From: Kalaharituber pfeilii
Lineage: Eukaryota; Ascomycota; Pezizomycetes; Pezizales; Pezizaceae
NCBI GenBank assembly: GCA_015179045.1
Contig: WHUZ01000017.1
Location: 62,001-126,000 of the forward strand
Direction of reading: 5' to 3'
DNA length: 64,000 nt
A model generated the notes under the pieces. It ran no database searches and was not told the origin of the DNA. It was given only the letters and a program-made list of their open reading frames with translations. The position numbers and the translations under genes are program-made. Of the stretch, positions 49,237 through 60,716 are shown piece by piece. The number at the start of each line of letters is the position of its first letter. Within the stretch, counting starts at the first letter, position 1.

Positions 49237-50171
49237 AGAAGGCTCTGAAGGGCAGTGGAGGTGGAGCGAATGTGGAAATGTATGATCAATGTACTGACAT
49301 TTTTTTCCTTTCTCAGAACTCTGTGTTTTCCTTTTCATGGTGCAAAAAAGAGTGGAGCGGACATCTTGCTTTATGGCGTTTAGTTATTTCATTGATTGCC
49401 ATGTGTTATTTAACACTAATCATTTCTCGATTTATGATTGGTTTCAAGTTTCTTTTATTTTCTTTCTTTCTTTCGTTCTTTTTTTTTTTCTGAAGGATTA
49501 TGCAGCTACACTTTTCGAGTGACTACCTGAATAGGAACCGTTGTCACGTGACCCCGAATCTATATTACCTCAACGGGTAATTGTTTAGGGATTAAGGGAG
49601 AATTGAAGTCGAGTCATTTGAGCCAACATTAATGGCCAAAGACAAGCCCCGCAGTAACTTTTGGCTTTTCGAACAAGCAAAGAAATTATAGAGTGAAAGT
49701 GTACTTCTTCTGTAGCGATCGAGACCTAGCAAATACATATAACGAACATAAAATGCCATTCAAATCGGCGCCGGCTTAGACGAGGATGAGAGCAGGAAAA
49801 AACAAAAGTGGGTGAATTTAATACAAAGCGCAAAGAACCTAAAGCCCGTGTGCAAAGACCCGCTCTAGAGAGAAGTAAGAAAGTCCCGTTTGTGATGCTC
49901 TCCTGCCAATCTGAACTCAAAAGCCCTTGCAAAAAAGGAGAGAAAACAGCAGCGTCGGAATGCATGTCACAAAAGACCCTAAGGGAAACAAAATGGAACG
50001 GGCATAAGATGGTCGGTATAGTGCTACATTATCTCATATCCCCAAGAAAAGTAGAGATTGTTAACTGCTCCAATACTGGTGTACCCCACCGAGACCTTTC
50101 AACAGGCTTCCAAAACACCATTCAAGCAATAGTTCGTCAGAGGCAGGTTCCGAAATTTTCAGAACCATTAT
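49237..50171. other. Convergent intergenic region, sfc1 / PARN-like gene
   Basis: 3' flanks of two convergent genes, AT-rich with a T run near 49480. No gene recognised; a frame at 49808-50206 (+) overlaps the 3' end of the next gene and has no family features. Confidence 0.6.
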
Positions 50172-52256
50172 CTAACTCAGCCTCAACTCCCCGCCTTCGG
50201 TATTAAACAGTCTCAGTCTATTCATATACGGCGCCCAAAACCTCTTCTTGTCGCTACTTTCACAATAAAAGCTTGGTATCTTCTCAACATTATCCGGATA
50301 CGCCTCATTCTTTTCCAGGCTCAGCGACAGGAAGTTAAATCTCGCCTGCGGCAACTGCGGGCCCCTTGACACCCACGCATCTGTCAAGGGCTCCTGTTTC
50401 TCGAACCCGGTTTCGTACGCCAACCGTGCAGCGATCTTGATCAATATAGAGGATGTTATGAAAGCATCGTAACCTGCTTCATGGTATGCCTCAGTAGTGG
50501 AAGCGTATTGAGTGTGGTCTGGGTGGAGAAGAATCTTGGGATTCGCCTGGAAGCGTAGGAGACTCTCGAGAAGCTGCAGTGTGGAAGCTGAATTCGCGGT
50601 TGCGGAATCATCGTGACAGGTGGCTAGATATTTTGTGTCGATTACACTGTTGAAGAGGACTATCAGGTTTGCTGTATAGGTGTATCAGAGTTATAGGGTT
50701 CTTACATAGGAAAGCTCGTGTGAATCAAGTGAACGAACTCTTCAACCTTATCTGGTAACTTTCCAATAAAGCAATTATATAAATGTAGTAAATCCATGAA
50801 TAGGTTATGTCCCACCAGCACAGTCCTCCTACCGTCTGGTCTCTTCGGATCGAACAATTCATCAACGATATGTCGTAACCCAATTGCCGAGTCTAGCTGC
50901 TGATTGAAGAGTTCTTCCGACTCTGCTTTTCGTTTATTGATCATTTCTTCATTTGCGCGAGTCACGCAAACGAAAGTGGATTTACCAACACTCTGAAGCT
51001 TTGGAAATCGAGTTTTGACGATCTGGTGAACAATCAACCGCTGATAATTGGACATGAGATTACGGTCCGTGGTTATGTTGATAAAATCCCATGGAGCCTG
51101 CGGAAAGGGTTAAGTGCAAATTCATTACATCTGAGAAACAGAGCACTAACATCTGGGTCGTTTTCCCACTCTTCAAGGGCCTTGATACAGTCGTCTGCCT
51201 ATATACTAGTTAGAGCTGTAGCTCAAAGCTTTGTAACAGCACAACAGGAGTCGAACAAATTGCTGTAAAGAAGGATCAATTGGCGTAGGTCTTTGCTTGC
51301 CGGTTTCCTCTTCCTGCCATGTTGCTCTAATGTTCTTCTCTTCCTCCCGTGTTAGATAAGGAACTCCCTGGCGAAGCTGTGTGTTGAAATCGAATCCATT
51401 ATTTGCCAAAAATGCCAAAGCTACATATGCCTCATCAATATTAACCTTGTACGCTGCGCCCCAGACACTTACTGCTGCTTTGTAGAGAAAAAACCCTATC
51501 GACATTGAAGTTTTGTTGAGCTACAATAGGGCTGACATAGATGTTTATCTGTCAAAACCGTCCCGTTAGAGCTGAGTAAAGTCGAGATGGATGCAAAATT
51601 GGGATACGTACAGGTGAAGCAATGTAATTCTCTAGTAAAGTCTGAATTAGCATGACAGACATCCAATATGCCTCAACAGAGCAGAGGCCTCTACATTCGT
51701 ACGTACTATCACCCTCATTCCACTCAACCGGGCATAACCCCACCTGAAGCAATTGGTACATCTCGACTGCTTCCTTCATCGCTTGGTAACATTCCTGAAG
51801 GGATTGTTTTGTCCTTGGAGGCTGCCGTAGTCCAGTTTTAGGTTTGCCCACGCCAGAGAATTCCAAATCAAACGCAACGAACATTGAGCGACGAAGCTTC
51901 TCTATGATCTCTGGCCGTTGCTCATCAAATATTGTTGAAGTGAGCTGCATGCTTTCTGCGATCGTTGGAGGTCGAGGGATAGCGTCTGGGTCGGTTACCT
52001 CACCAGAGGTGAACTTCCCACGAACGATACGGCACTGCACTGATCTTATATATGGTTTCTTATTCCCGTGTCCAGCAGGTTGCTGTTCTTGTTTGGTTGC
52101 CCCGGATCGGAACTGCCTGCTGAGAGTTTCGTGGGCTGGCCAGGGTAAGAAACGAGGTAATGTTCCTGAGCGAAACAATGTCTGACTAAACAGCAGGAGC
52201 TTGCCAAACCGCCGCGAGTGAAACCGCAGAGTTGCTGTACATGAAGAGAGTTGCAT
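50172..52256 (-). CDS. CAF1/PARN-family 3' exoribonuclease with mitochondrial-type N-terminus
   Basis: Seven exons on the minus strand: 52256-51707, 51631-51612 (20 nt), 51548-51473, 51420-51257, 51198-51151, 51097-50706, 50646-50172; 574 residues. The DEDD nuclease residues are present: VAFDLEFSG (D130, E132), HNLFMDL in exon 6 and EAGYDAF in exon 7. Other PARN-like blocks are STIFDEQRPEI, LAFLANNGFDFN and GVPYLTREEE. The group comprises poly(A)-specific ribonucleases and the fission yeast Triman enzyme, which trims small RNA 3' ends. The first 42 residues have five Arg, one Lys, many Ser/Leu/Phe and no acidic residue, like a mitochondrial presequence. The 20-nt exon and a GTACGT donor at 51706 were chosen because they give GDKNYIASPINIYVSPIV without stops. 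The substrate is unknown. Confidence 0.85.
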
Positions 52257-53262
52257 AGTATGCGAGAGGAAAGGTAGGAGGGGGAGTTTGTAGGGCAGCG
52301 TTGTTCACGTACGAGCACGAGTGTTATTTAATAGAGGGAGTTATCATAAAGCGGCAAGGGAGAACGATTCAAGGCAGACCGCAGCAAGAATTTTGAAACG
52401 CTCCCTAACACATATCATATTCTAGGGGTGAACCTGCGGTCGTCTGAGCAGGTGCTAACGTTTTTTGAAATAGGATTTGTTCATATTTTGCTACTATAGT
52501 TTCTCAACTATGCGTAGAGGTGGTTTCCAGGCAACTCAAGGTTCGCTAAATCTACAAAACTCTGGAGTCTCAGGAAAAGCTTAGAAGCACTACATCACAT
52601 AATCCACCAGAGTTTAGACTGATGGTAGTCTCAGTATGATGCTTTGCTGTCTGCTGAATTAACGGGCACAATACATGATTGTACTCTCCTCAGACGTTAC
52701 CATATTTTCCACAAAGCGCAATCCCTATCGATCTTATCGCCGATCTATTTGTGCCTGAGTTTGCCATGAGGGGAGCGAATCTTGGCGAAGGCATGGCATG
52801 AGATTAACTAGCGGGGCATGAGACCAAGTATGGACTTAGTACTACCTGCAGGCATTCTAATTGAATTGGTACCTGAATATCAGCAGCCTGGCTTGGCATA
52901 ACTCTTGGCATCCCATCCACGAGGACATCTTCCTTGTCTCGTATGATATATCCATAAAATTGCAACATGCTAGCCTGAGGTTCCTCGTAGAGGACACCTA
53001 TATCAAATATTTGCATCAAAATGAAACGTGACGGGGTATCGGACCCTAAAGGCACAGAATACTTCAACTTATTACTCACGTAAACGAAATCTGTGGCACT
53101 AGAAGAGGGTGATACCCGTTCCCGCTACTGGGTTAAAACCCTGAATCATAAATCAACTGTTCCCGTGCCCAAACTAATCTGTTCCCTGCTTAGTGCCTCA
53201 GCCTGCTTAGAAGTCAATCAAGTCCTCCTGTGCTAATGTTTTAGGAATGCCACATTCTTCGT
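52257..53262. other. Intergenic, one unrecognised minus-strand frame
   Basis: Upstream of the PARN-like gene. A minus-strand frame at 52804-53079 (91 residues) has balanced, protein-like composition (SRFILMQIFDIGVLYEEP, MLQFYGYIIRDKEDV) and ends abruptly; I do not recognise it. It could be an exon or remnant of a gene broken like its neighbour. Confidence 0.4.
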
Positions 53263-54905
53263 TCAATCCGCCATCGTCTGTAGGTGACTGACAACGCGAA
53301 TCCGACTAAAGCCTCGCATGAGCCAGCACTGCCTTCTTTCGCTCGATATTCTCCTCCACGGGCCATATACTAGCACGCTTAAGATACCGAAGACTAAAAA
53401 GCTGCCGATGATGCATCCCCCAATAATGTCATATGCATCACCCACAGCTCCTACCCCATCTCAGAACCTTCCAGTTGGCTCGGCAACATGTAATATGAGA
53501 GAAAGTAATTGAATGGTGCCTATAACAATCGTCACAATGACAGTGATAACCGTGAGAATGATGGAGTAGTATAGGATTGCAATTTGGTCTTGGGCGACGC
53601 TGGATGATGCATACAGGACGGACATGAGCGCACCATCTGTTGTATCAAGCAAAGACATACCAGCTGTTTACGATTAGATAGGGATTGTCACAAGAAATCG
53701 GGGGTAGTAGTGACCAGTAAAGAGAATAGGGAAGATCAAGATCAACCAATACTTGTTCCCTTTATAGCTTGAATTGATGTAGTCTGGTTGGTAGAATCGA
53801 TGCTATTCCTAGAAGCGCAATCTCAGAGGATGTATCAAATCCTAAGCCGACTAAGAATTTGTGAGTTCGTACATGACCAATTTCCCAACGTGCACTTACA
53901 TAGAACGCCCAGTGGGTACACTTTCCATGGCCGGTCCACTATTAAAGGCACCCTTAAATACCTGAAAGAAGCAACCCGAACCAGTGACTTTAAAAGCATC
54001 ATCCATATTTTCATCCTGCTCATCCTTGATTGTGGCCTTCAATTTCTTCACGAGCTTGTATATAATATACGCATTGATAAGCGCCAATACAATAAAAAAT
54101 GCTGCCGATACAGAAGTTCTAATGATACCGCCAATGTAGGAGAATCTGTCAAAGCGTTCAGAAAGCGAGGCAGCCGTTGCGGCAACTGTTATCGGTTTAA
54201 TGATCACTATCCTACACCGCAGCATCATAGGCAATTATTTATATTTAAAGACACCTGCACTTAACACTTACGTAGAATGGCCCCACAAGAAGTACATCCG
54301 CACTGTAACAGGGCGCTGTCCAGAGGCGATAAGCCTTCACGTCATGAGGTCAATTGCCTAAAAGATCCAATTAGCTTCCAATCCTTTTTGCTCTTCTGAT
54401 TCAAAATTCGAAAGACACGATGGGCGCACTGATATATGGTCTGCATCGAGAGCGTGTCGTAAACCTAGTGTATATGCCAAAACTGCTGTGCCCATAAGTG
54501 GCTTAGTGGTGAACTCCTAGTTTCCACAATCATTGATTAGCCATCTATTCCTGAGGACCTGTTAGAGTAAAACCTAGGAAAGTGCTACGTTGTAAAAAGT
54601 ATCATGTTAGTTTACTGTACCTGTTCCCATTCAACGGTGATCAACGCTGAGAGCTCACCAGTACAACCCCAACTCCTGCCAAACATACCAAATTTGCCAT
54701 AGCAAGAATGACGATGATGTGTATCAGGTAGAGTTAACTTTTGCAGGTACGGAATCCGGCTATGTTATCTGATCGCTGTGAGCTTCGTCAGCTTCAGGGC
54801 GTTTGAACTGCGATCTTGAGGAGCCATTAAAGAAGAGTCTGCCTACTGGCTTTTCCCGTTCAGCGACTGTGAATTCGGCCAGATCCTCATCATGCCCATA
54901 AGGAA
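53263..54905 (-). pseudogene. Decayed high-affinity nickel (NiCoT family) transporter
   Basis: Minus-strand pieces follow a fungal NiCoT permease end to end. They are: DLAEFTVAEREKPVGRLFF, a 16-nt insertion with TAG (54760-54762), RIPYLQKLTLP, a frameshift, and IIVILAMANLVCLAGVGVVL. The signature LGLRHALDADHIS follows, then AIDLMT-stop-RLIASGQRPV with TGA at 54337-54339. Next are GHST/IVIIKPITVAATAA, GGIIRTSVSAAFFIVLALINA, a frameshift and VDRPWKVYPLGVL. Then come GLGFDTSSEIALLGIAS, a one-base loss, and IFPILFTAGMSLLDTTDGALM. The last two blocks are LYYSIILTVITVIVTIVIG and GDAYDIIGGCIIGSFLVFG. Introns still have GT/AG ends (for example GTAAGT after GHST). The metal motif HALDADH is intact, so decay looks fairly recent. 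A working protein would import Ni2+ for urease. Confidence 0.88.
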
Positions 54906-55869
54906 GGAGAATAAAGAGTTTTCTTAACGCTACGACCGATTAGTACTTCACAACCTCCGCAAGCCTCGCCAAGTAGAGGCTTCTCGAGAGAAGTGGGGTT
55001 CGGTCCATATCCTAGATAGAGCAACCTTGTCAACTAGGAGTACCCTTTTTAGGTTCCACTTATTATTGCGCACAGATTCCTCTGTGAATTACAGCTAACA
55101 TCTTAAAGATATCAAGGTATAATCAGGCTGACATTCAATGTTTCTGCTATGTGTTTATCACTTTGATGTTGGCATGATATTTAAGTACCCTGAGGCCGTT
55201 CTTACCTAATGGATGATACTACTTCTAGAATTGTAAACCGTCAGTTTGAAGATAATTAATTGCATGGCAGAACTGGAGCCGGCAGAGGCAGCTGGTTATT
55301 GTAAATGAATATCTAAAGGTGACAAAGATAGATAATACATTAAACACCAGGAAGTTATTGCCACATAAATCTACAAAGTATTTTACACAGGATGTATATA
55401 AAGGACAACAAAATGCGATCTGGATATAACCCAATAACGTGGCAGACATAACAATGAGACGGTTATGAGGCTAAACAAAATGGATAAAACCAAACAATTC
55501 CAAGAAATGACCTAGCTCCAGAAGTGAGTCTAGGAAAAGTCCGAAGGGGAGTCAAAAAGCTAACAGCCAAAGTACGGAGAGTAGAAAAGTACTAACATTT
55601 TTCAGCAGAAACCTTGCACGCCTGAGGAATAAGAACGTCCTCAATGAAAAACAAAGGAGGAAAAAATAAATGAAAATAAAAAATAAATGGTTAATGGAAT
55701 GGCATCAAGTCGTAAAATAAACCAAGGATAGCGGAAATACAAACCACGCCATCATATCGTGATGTTTGAGAAATGTTTTTGTAAATGGGCTTGAGAGATG
55801 CCCATAGAAAACTCCACCCAGTGCTCTACAGTCAAAATCGCCAAACATGTATCCAATTCAGAAATTGCA
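54906..55869. other. Intergenic, no gene recognised
   Basis: AT-rich DNA between the nickel-transporter pseudogene and the 3' end of itc1. No family features in the short frames. Confidence 0.6.
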
Positions 55870-58800
55870 CTAAAAATTGTATCTTGTACCTTGTCTGCTC
55901 AAAGGTTTACCATTTCTATTGAGCAATGTCTTATCATCACCGTTTGTACTCTTTCGGTTCCCTTTGCTCTTTTTCATTCGATGATCATAGTGCGTGTGGC
56001 CAAGTTCAGCAGTTGCTGTGGTGTTTGCCCAATTTAAACACCTATGTGCAGAAGGATCAAACTGTGCCTTTCCACGAGTTGACATTCTTATACCGCTAGT
56101 GGATTCCGATCCGGAGGCGTCCTCAACAGGAGTAAGATAAGCCTTTCGTTTCTCCATACCATCAATGATCTTTTTCCGATACAGTTCCAATTCTTTTTTA
56201 AGCTTCAGTTCTCTCTCGCCACGTACGTCCAGCCACGAAATTAACGCGCTGACTTCCTCTGGAGTCTCGTAGAACGCGAACTGATGTGCGTAGGTAAGAC
56301 TAGTTTCACCTTCTTCCTTCCGCTTACGCTCCATCACAGCTGTATTGCAGTCAAGATCCATGTTTTGCTCAGAGACATCTTCGGGTTGTTTGGTACCCTC
56401 GATAAATCCTTCTCTCTCCATATCGCTTGGACCCTGTATCCATAATCTTCCATTAGCATAACCGGCATCTGCGGTCGAACTCGTAGGAAGGCCACCAAAT
56501 GGCATCCCATTGCGCTCAAACCACCAATACCTATTAAAAAACCGATCTTTTCCTAACAGGCGTAATCTGGCACAATCAGCCTCACGAAGATCCTCATCAA
56601 TTGTAGCAATTTCTTCTTCTTCTTTGGCTATTTTGCTCCGTATTTTTTCGATATTCTTAAGAACTCTCTGGAACTGTTGAGATGTCTTAGGCCTGCTTGC
56701 TGCAGCTTCGGCTCGTTCCTTTTCTTCCTCACGTTTACGCTTTCGCGCGTTCGCTCGTTCATCTCCACGGCGTAGAGACCTCCGGTTGTCCGTATCTTCT
56801 CCAGTCTCATCAATCTCATCCTCATCCTCTGTACCATTCATTCTGGAGTCATTATCACCCTCTTCCTTTGATGTCGATCTCCCTCGATCAGGAGATATGG
56901 ATCGAGGTGTATTTTCAGGTAACAAAATTTTTCGTTCATCTTCCAAGGCACGAAGCTCCTCGAGGCTATTGAAAGTTAGATAAAATACACCAACAGCATG
57001 AGGGTTTTCACTTACTAAGCCTTTCTTGCTCGTTGATGTTCTATTTTCTTTTTGCGGTATTCAGTCATTGCTTCGGAGCACTCCTCCATGTACTTCCGGA
57101 CTATTGGTGCGTCATAGGATAGACCAACCAATATGTGAAGAACGAGCACTCTGAGGCTTATGTCAAGCGTCAGGTACTGTTTTTTTCACAGTTTGCTGGG
57201 TTGGCTCTTGATCAGCAGGCACGAGGTGGGACAATATTCTTTCAGCATCATTAGTGTATTTCGGCAGGAGCGATAGTTGATCAAGCAATCCGACAACGAT
57301 AACCTGCCAACCACCGTTCTTGAAATCACGGCGCCGAAGCCGAGATATCCAATCGTATCCGTCTTCGAACAATTCGGCAGCCCGATGCCCAATCTCCTTT
57401 TTGTCATCATCTTCCATCTCAACATCTTCGCTGTCTGGTGTATCTCGACTTCCTTGCTTCACCTTGACTTCAACTTTGTCCTCTGCTGCCTCTGACTCCT
57501 GTTGCGAGCTGGAATCATCCTCGTCGTCTTCCTCGTCATCACTATCAGGGATTTCAGGCAGTGAAATTTCAACTCTGCCGTTATCGCCCTCGCCAACGAA
57601 GGATTTTAATAGTGCACAATGAATGTCAACAAAGAGTTCGCAGTCTACTTCTTCATGGCTGAATTGAATTGCGTCCACATAATCGTCAAACGTGAATGAA
57701 TCAAGAAGGAATGGCTCGCAATAGATATTCAAGAAGACCCAAGTTTCCAAGAGGAAATGGACGATTTCATCATCGAACCGTATTGCATTTGAGCTCGGTT
57801 GAGAAGAATGTGTTACGAAATGTAATCTCGGCCGTTGAGGTGCGTCTGATTTTGGGGGCACCTGAAGATCCTCAATGGGGTATCGGATGACTGGGGGAGG
57901 CGGTGGTTTTGGTACTGGAACCGGCTTGATCTCCTGCTTCATCACAATCTTGCTCAGTGGGACGATAGATGCGTTAGTATCTCGTTCGGGAGTTTGCGCT
58001 GGGCTACTAGATGCAGTAGGATCTGCACTCTTCCCACTACGTGCCACTGCTTGCTGGCTTTTGCTCTTATGGCTTTTGGGCGGTGTGGGGATTGGCCGTA
58101 TATCGAGCGTGGACGTTCCGGTGGAGTCTGTGCTTGGGGTCGCTGCAACGCTGTTGCTTCTGATGTTGCCTAACAAAGCTGCTTCCTGTTCCTTCCTACG
58201 AACTAAAGCCGCCTTGCGGTCCGCTGCGGTTAGGCCTCTCATCAGATGCGGCGGTATTGTGCTGTCAATTTTGTATTTCTTTGCATATTGTTCCTTCACA
58301 ACCCAAGGAGCACCTGTCCATGCCTCTCGAGATACTGTATTCTTAATGAACGACCGTAGCATTGCCTTGGTGAAAACCTTTCTATCTCGAACAAGCTGGT
58401 CGTCATCAACATTGGCCTCGGCATCATTGCGATTAGGCAACTTGACAACATAACGAGAACAAGCTCTGCGCTCGACTTCATTCGTAACGGGGTTTCGTAG
58501 TTCTGGGAACCGACTTTTCTCCCTGATAATAGCTTCTGTCCGGTCTCCATTAGGTAGGAATGCCATTACGGTTTCCCCGGGATAGAAATCTTGTTTGAAA
58601 AGCTACAGAGCCTGTTAAGTGTGTGGTGCTGCAATATGTGTACTTGTGAAACGTACCTCAAAGAGATGATCCACTAATGTCACAGAGTAAGCAAATATAC
58701 TACGGTGAGAATGAATTGGAGCAAAGTTACCTAGATTATCTACACGAGATATTGTTTGAAATTGTACCTTTCGTAGCACTGGCTCTTTCAGGGCTTCAGG

Positions 58801-59473
58801 AAATGTTTCATCAACGTCTTTAGATCCGGCAGTCTACTAGGCATTAGTCGAGACAATTGAGCAAAATCATTAATGCTACTACAAACCTCACTACGATGGG
58901 CTTCAAAAAAGCTCAAATTAGAATGCCCTGTTATTTCACAGATGAAGCGCTTCTATTGAGAAGATTAGATCAAAGTCTATGAACTGGTCCATGTAGACCT
59001 CATACCTGTTTATAAAAGTCGAGCCTACAAATGGTGATTCTATTAGCAATAATATTTCTTGACAATACCAGGATCGTGATATAAAGGTGGCTAATAGGGT
59101 AGAAGTTACAGTGCAGAAGTGAGAGGTGTGTGACCAAACCATGTGGTGATCGGTGTGTTAGCGAGACAAAACTGCAGACGTACCTAGCAAGGTAATTTTC
59201 ATAGCTAGTAAATATCTCCCCCGTCTCGCCGATGAGCCATACCTGCGGAAGTAGGGTTAGAATTGAAGCGAAAGCTATAATTGAGCAAGGCCAGAAATTA
59301 CCTCTTGTGAAGTATCATCGATGAGCGGTGCCGGAACAAATTGCACAGGCTTCCTCTTGAATAACACCTGTTGGTTGATGGAGAAGGCGTAGCATTAGCT
59401 CTTGGCCTAGCGGGCGGACATGCGTGTGGGGAGGAATAACGACGATGACGGTTGTCTGGGAGCCTCATACCAT
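55870..59473 (-). CDS. itc1: Itc1-like ISWI chromatin-remodelling subunit (WAC-DDT-WHIM)
   Basis: Accessory subunit of Isw2/ACF-type remodellers, nuclear. Exons on the minus strand: 59473-59471 (the ATG only), 59367-59302, 59242-59184, 59024-59006 (19 nt), 58952-58887, 58833-58731, 58673-58657 (17 nt), 58602-57016, 56965-55870. Total is 3016 nt, one base more than a multiple of three. The N-terminal WAC module reads VLFKRKPVQFVPAPLIDD, VWLIGETGEIFTSYENYLARLDFYKQ, KRFICEITGHSNLSFFEAH and LFKQDFYPGETVMAFLPNG. A DDT domain (FDDEIVHFLLETWVFLN) is near residue 390. A long acidic stretch, a coiled coil (MEECSEAMTEYRKKK) and the WHIM motif (LRLLGKDRFFNRYWWFERNGM) follow. Odd points: an intron directly after the start codon, and a +1 base in the A7 run (57180-57186) that breaks TVKK-QYLTLDISL. 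ACF/Itc1 grouping rests on domain order. Confidence 0.92.
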
Positions 59474-60404
59474 TCTTCAGCGGAGGTATAGCAGGAGTCC
59501 TATCCGGCGATTCGATGAGGGTCCTTGAGACGAGCGAAGCGATAAGCAACGACCGTTGCCGGTGGGGGGGGGGATGTCCGGCTGAGGACGCAGATATAAT
59601 GGCTTCAAGACAGTGTGTTTGATATCGGACTACGGGGGGACCGGCCGTTGTGAGGGAGGGGTGAGGGGGGGGTAGTTGTGGGAGGGGAGGTGGTGGTCGC
59701 GGACGTTGTTGGTGATGCTGCCGTTGCGGTCGGGGAGTGTGTGGGGAGGGGCCTGGGGGGGAGATTTGCGGACGGCTGTGGGCGAGAGAGATATTTGGGG
59801 TTATTGGGGGGGGGATGGGCCGGGAGATGCGGCTGGGGCGGTGGGCGGTGGGCGGCGGGCGGTGGGTTGCGAGGGTGCTGCTGGGGTTGGGGGGGGGGGG
59901 GGTGGGGGGGCGCTGGGCGGGTGGGTGTGCGGGCGGCGGGCGGAGACGAGAGGGTGCGCACGAGGGGGGAGGAGAGGGAGGAGGCCATTTTTTCGAATGG
60001 CTAAGTCCCGGGGACTCTTGATGAGGGTTCGCGCGACAGACAACTGAGCCAAGAACTGATCGGGAGCAAGTACACCTTAGTAAGGATTCGAGTGAGGCAT
60101 GCCCGCTGGCCCACAAGGATGCCTGTTCAGGTAAACTCAGATCCGGAAGGCCGCCATGCCCGACGTGGCATAGCGCGGAACAGAGCTCGCACCCAGCGGC
60201 GGGCGTGGGACGCTGCGTGGTGTGCGGCAGCAGGCGGCGGGCGTGGATGGACCAGCGGCAGAGCGCGGCGGCCTCGGGACACAGGCTACCAGGGCCGGTG
60301 CACGCCTCATACTGCGGGAGGGGGAGGGGAGGGGGAGGGGAGGAGGAGGAGGGCGGCGCCGGGGCTGTAGGAGCACACCAGCACACGCAGCAGCGCCCAC
60401 GCTT

Positions 60405-60432
60405 GACGCTCGACGCTCGACGCTCGACGCTC
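60405..60432. repeat. (GACGCTC)4 tandem repeat
   Basis: Four exact copies of a 7-bp unit. Confidence 0.85.
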
Positions 60433-60685
60433 AGCATGCCCGGGCCTGGCGACAGGTCAGCAGGCGGGCGGCGCAGGCCAGGAGGCTTTCGCTTTCGCAG
60501 TGCGCCCGCGCTCGATGCGAGCAAGCCGAAAGCTGTCGAGGTCGCTGCACTTATTTGCTACGGTGCGCGGGTGCCGGGTAGGGTGGCCCTGTGGTGACCA
60601 GCCGGAGGAGGAACCCGCCTCGCCCGCCCGCTCAAGACGGCGTGTGGGCTCCGCGCGTGACGAGGATGCCATGCCAGTGTGCCCA

Positions 60686-60716
60686 GGCCATGCCAGGCCA
60701 TGCCAGGCCAGGCCCC
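60686..60716. repeat. AGGCCATGCC tandem repeat
   Basis: About three copies of a 10-bp AGGCCATGCC unit in GC-rich intergenic DNA. Confidence 0.75.

Noticed and set aside
53263..54905. RIP (repeat-induced point mutation) as cause of the nickel-transporter decay
   Set aside because: The clear nonsense change looks like CGA to TGA in a CpG context, and the other lesions are indels; RIP would leave many CpA to TpA changes, which I did not see.
57875..58453. 192-residue plus-strand frame with Leu-rich composition
   Set aside because: Antisense shadow of the itc1 exon 8, which has clear conserved domains on the other strand.
59298..60524. 408-residue minus-strand frame
   Set aside because: Almost entirely Pro/Ser/Arg low complexity from GC-rich repeats; its end overlaps the first exons of itc1 in another frame.
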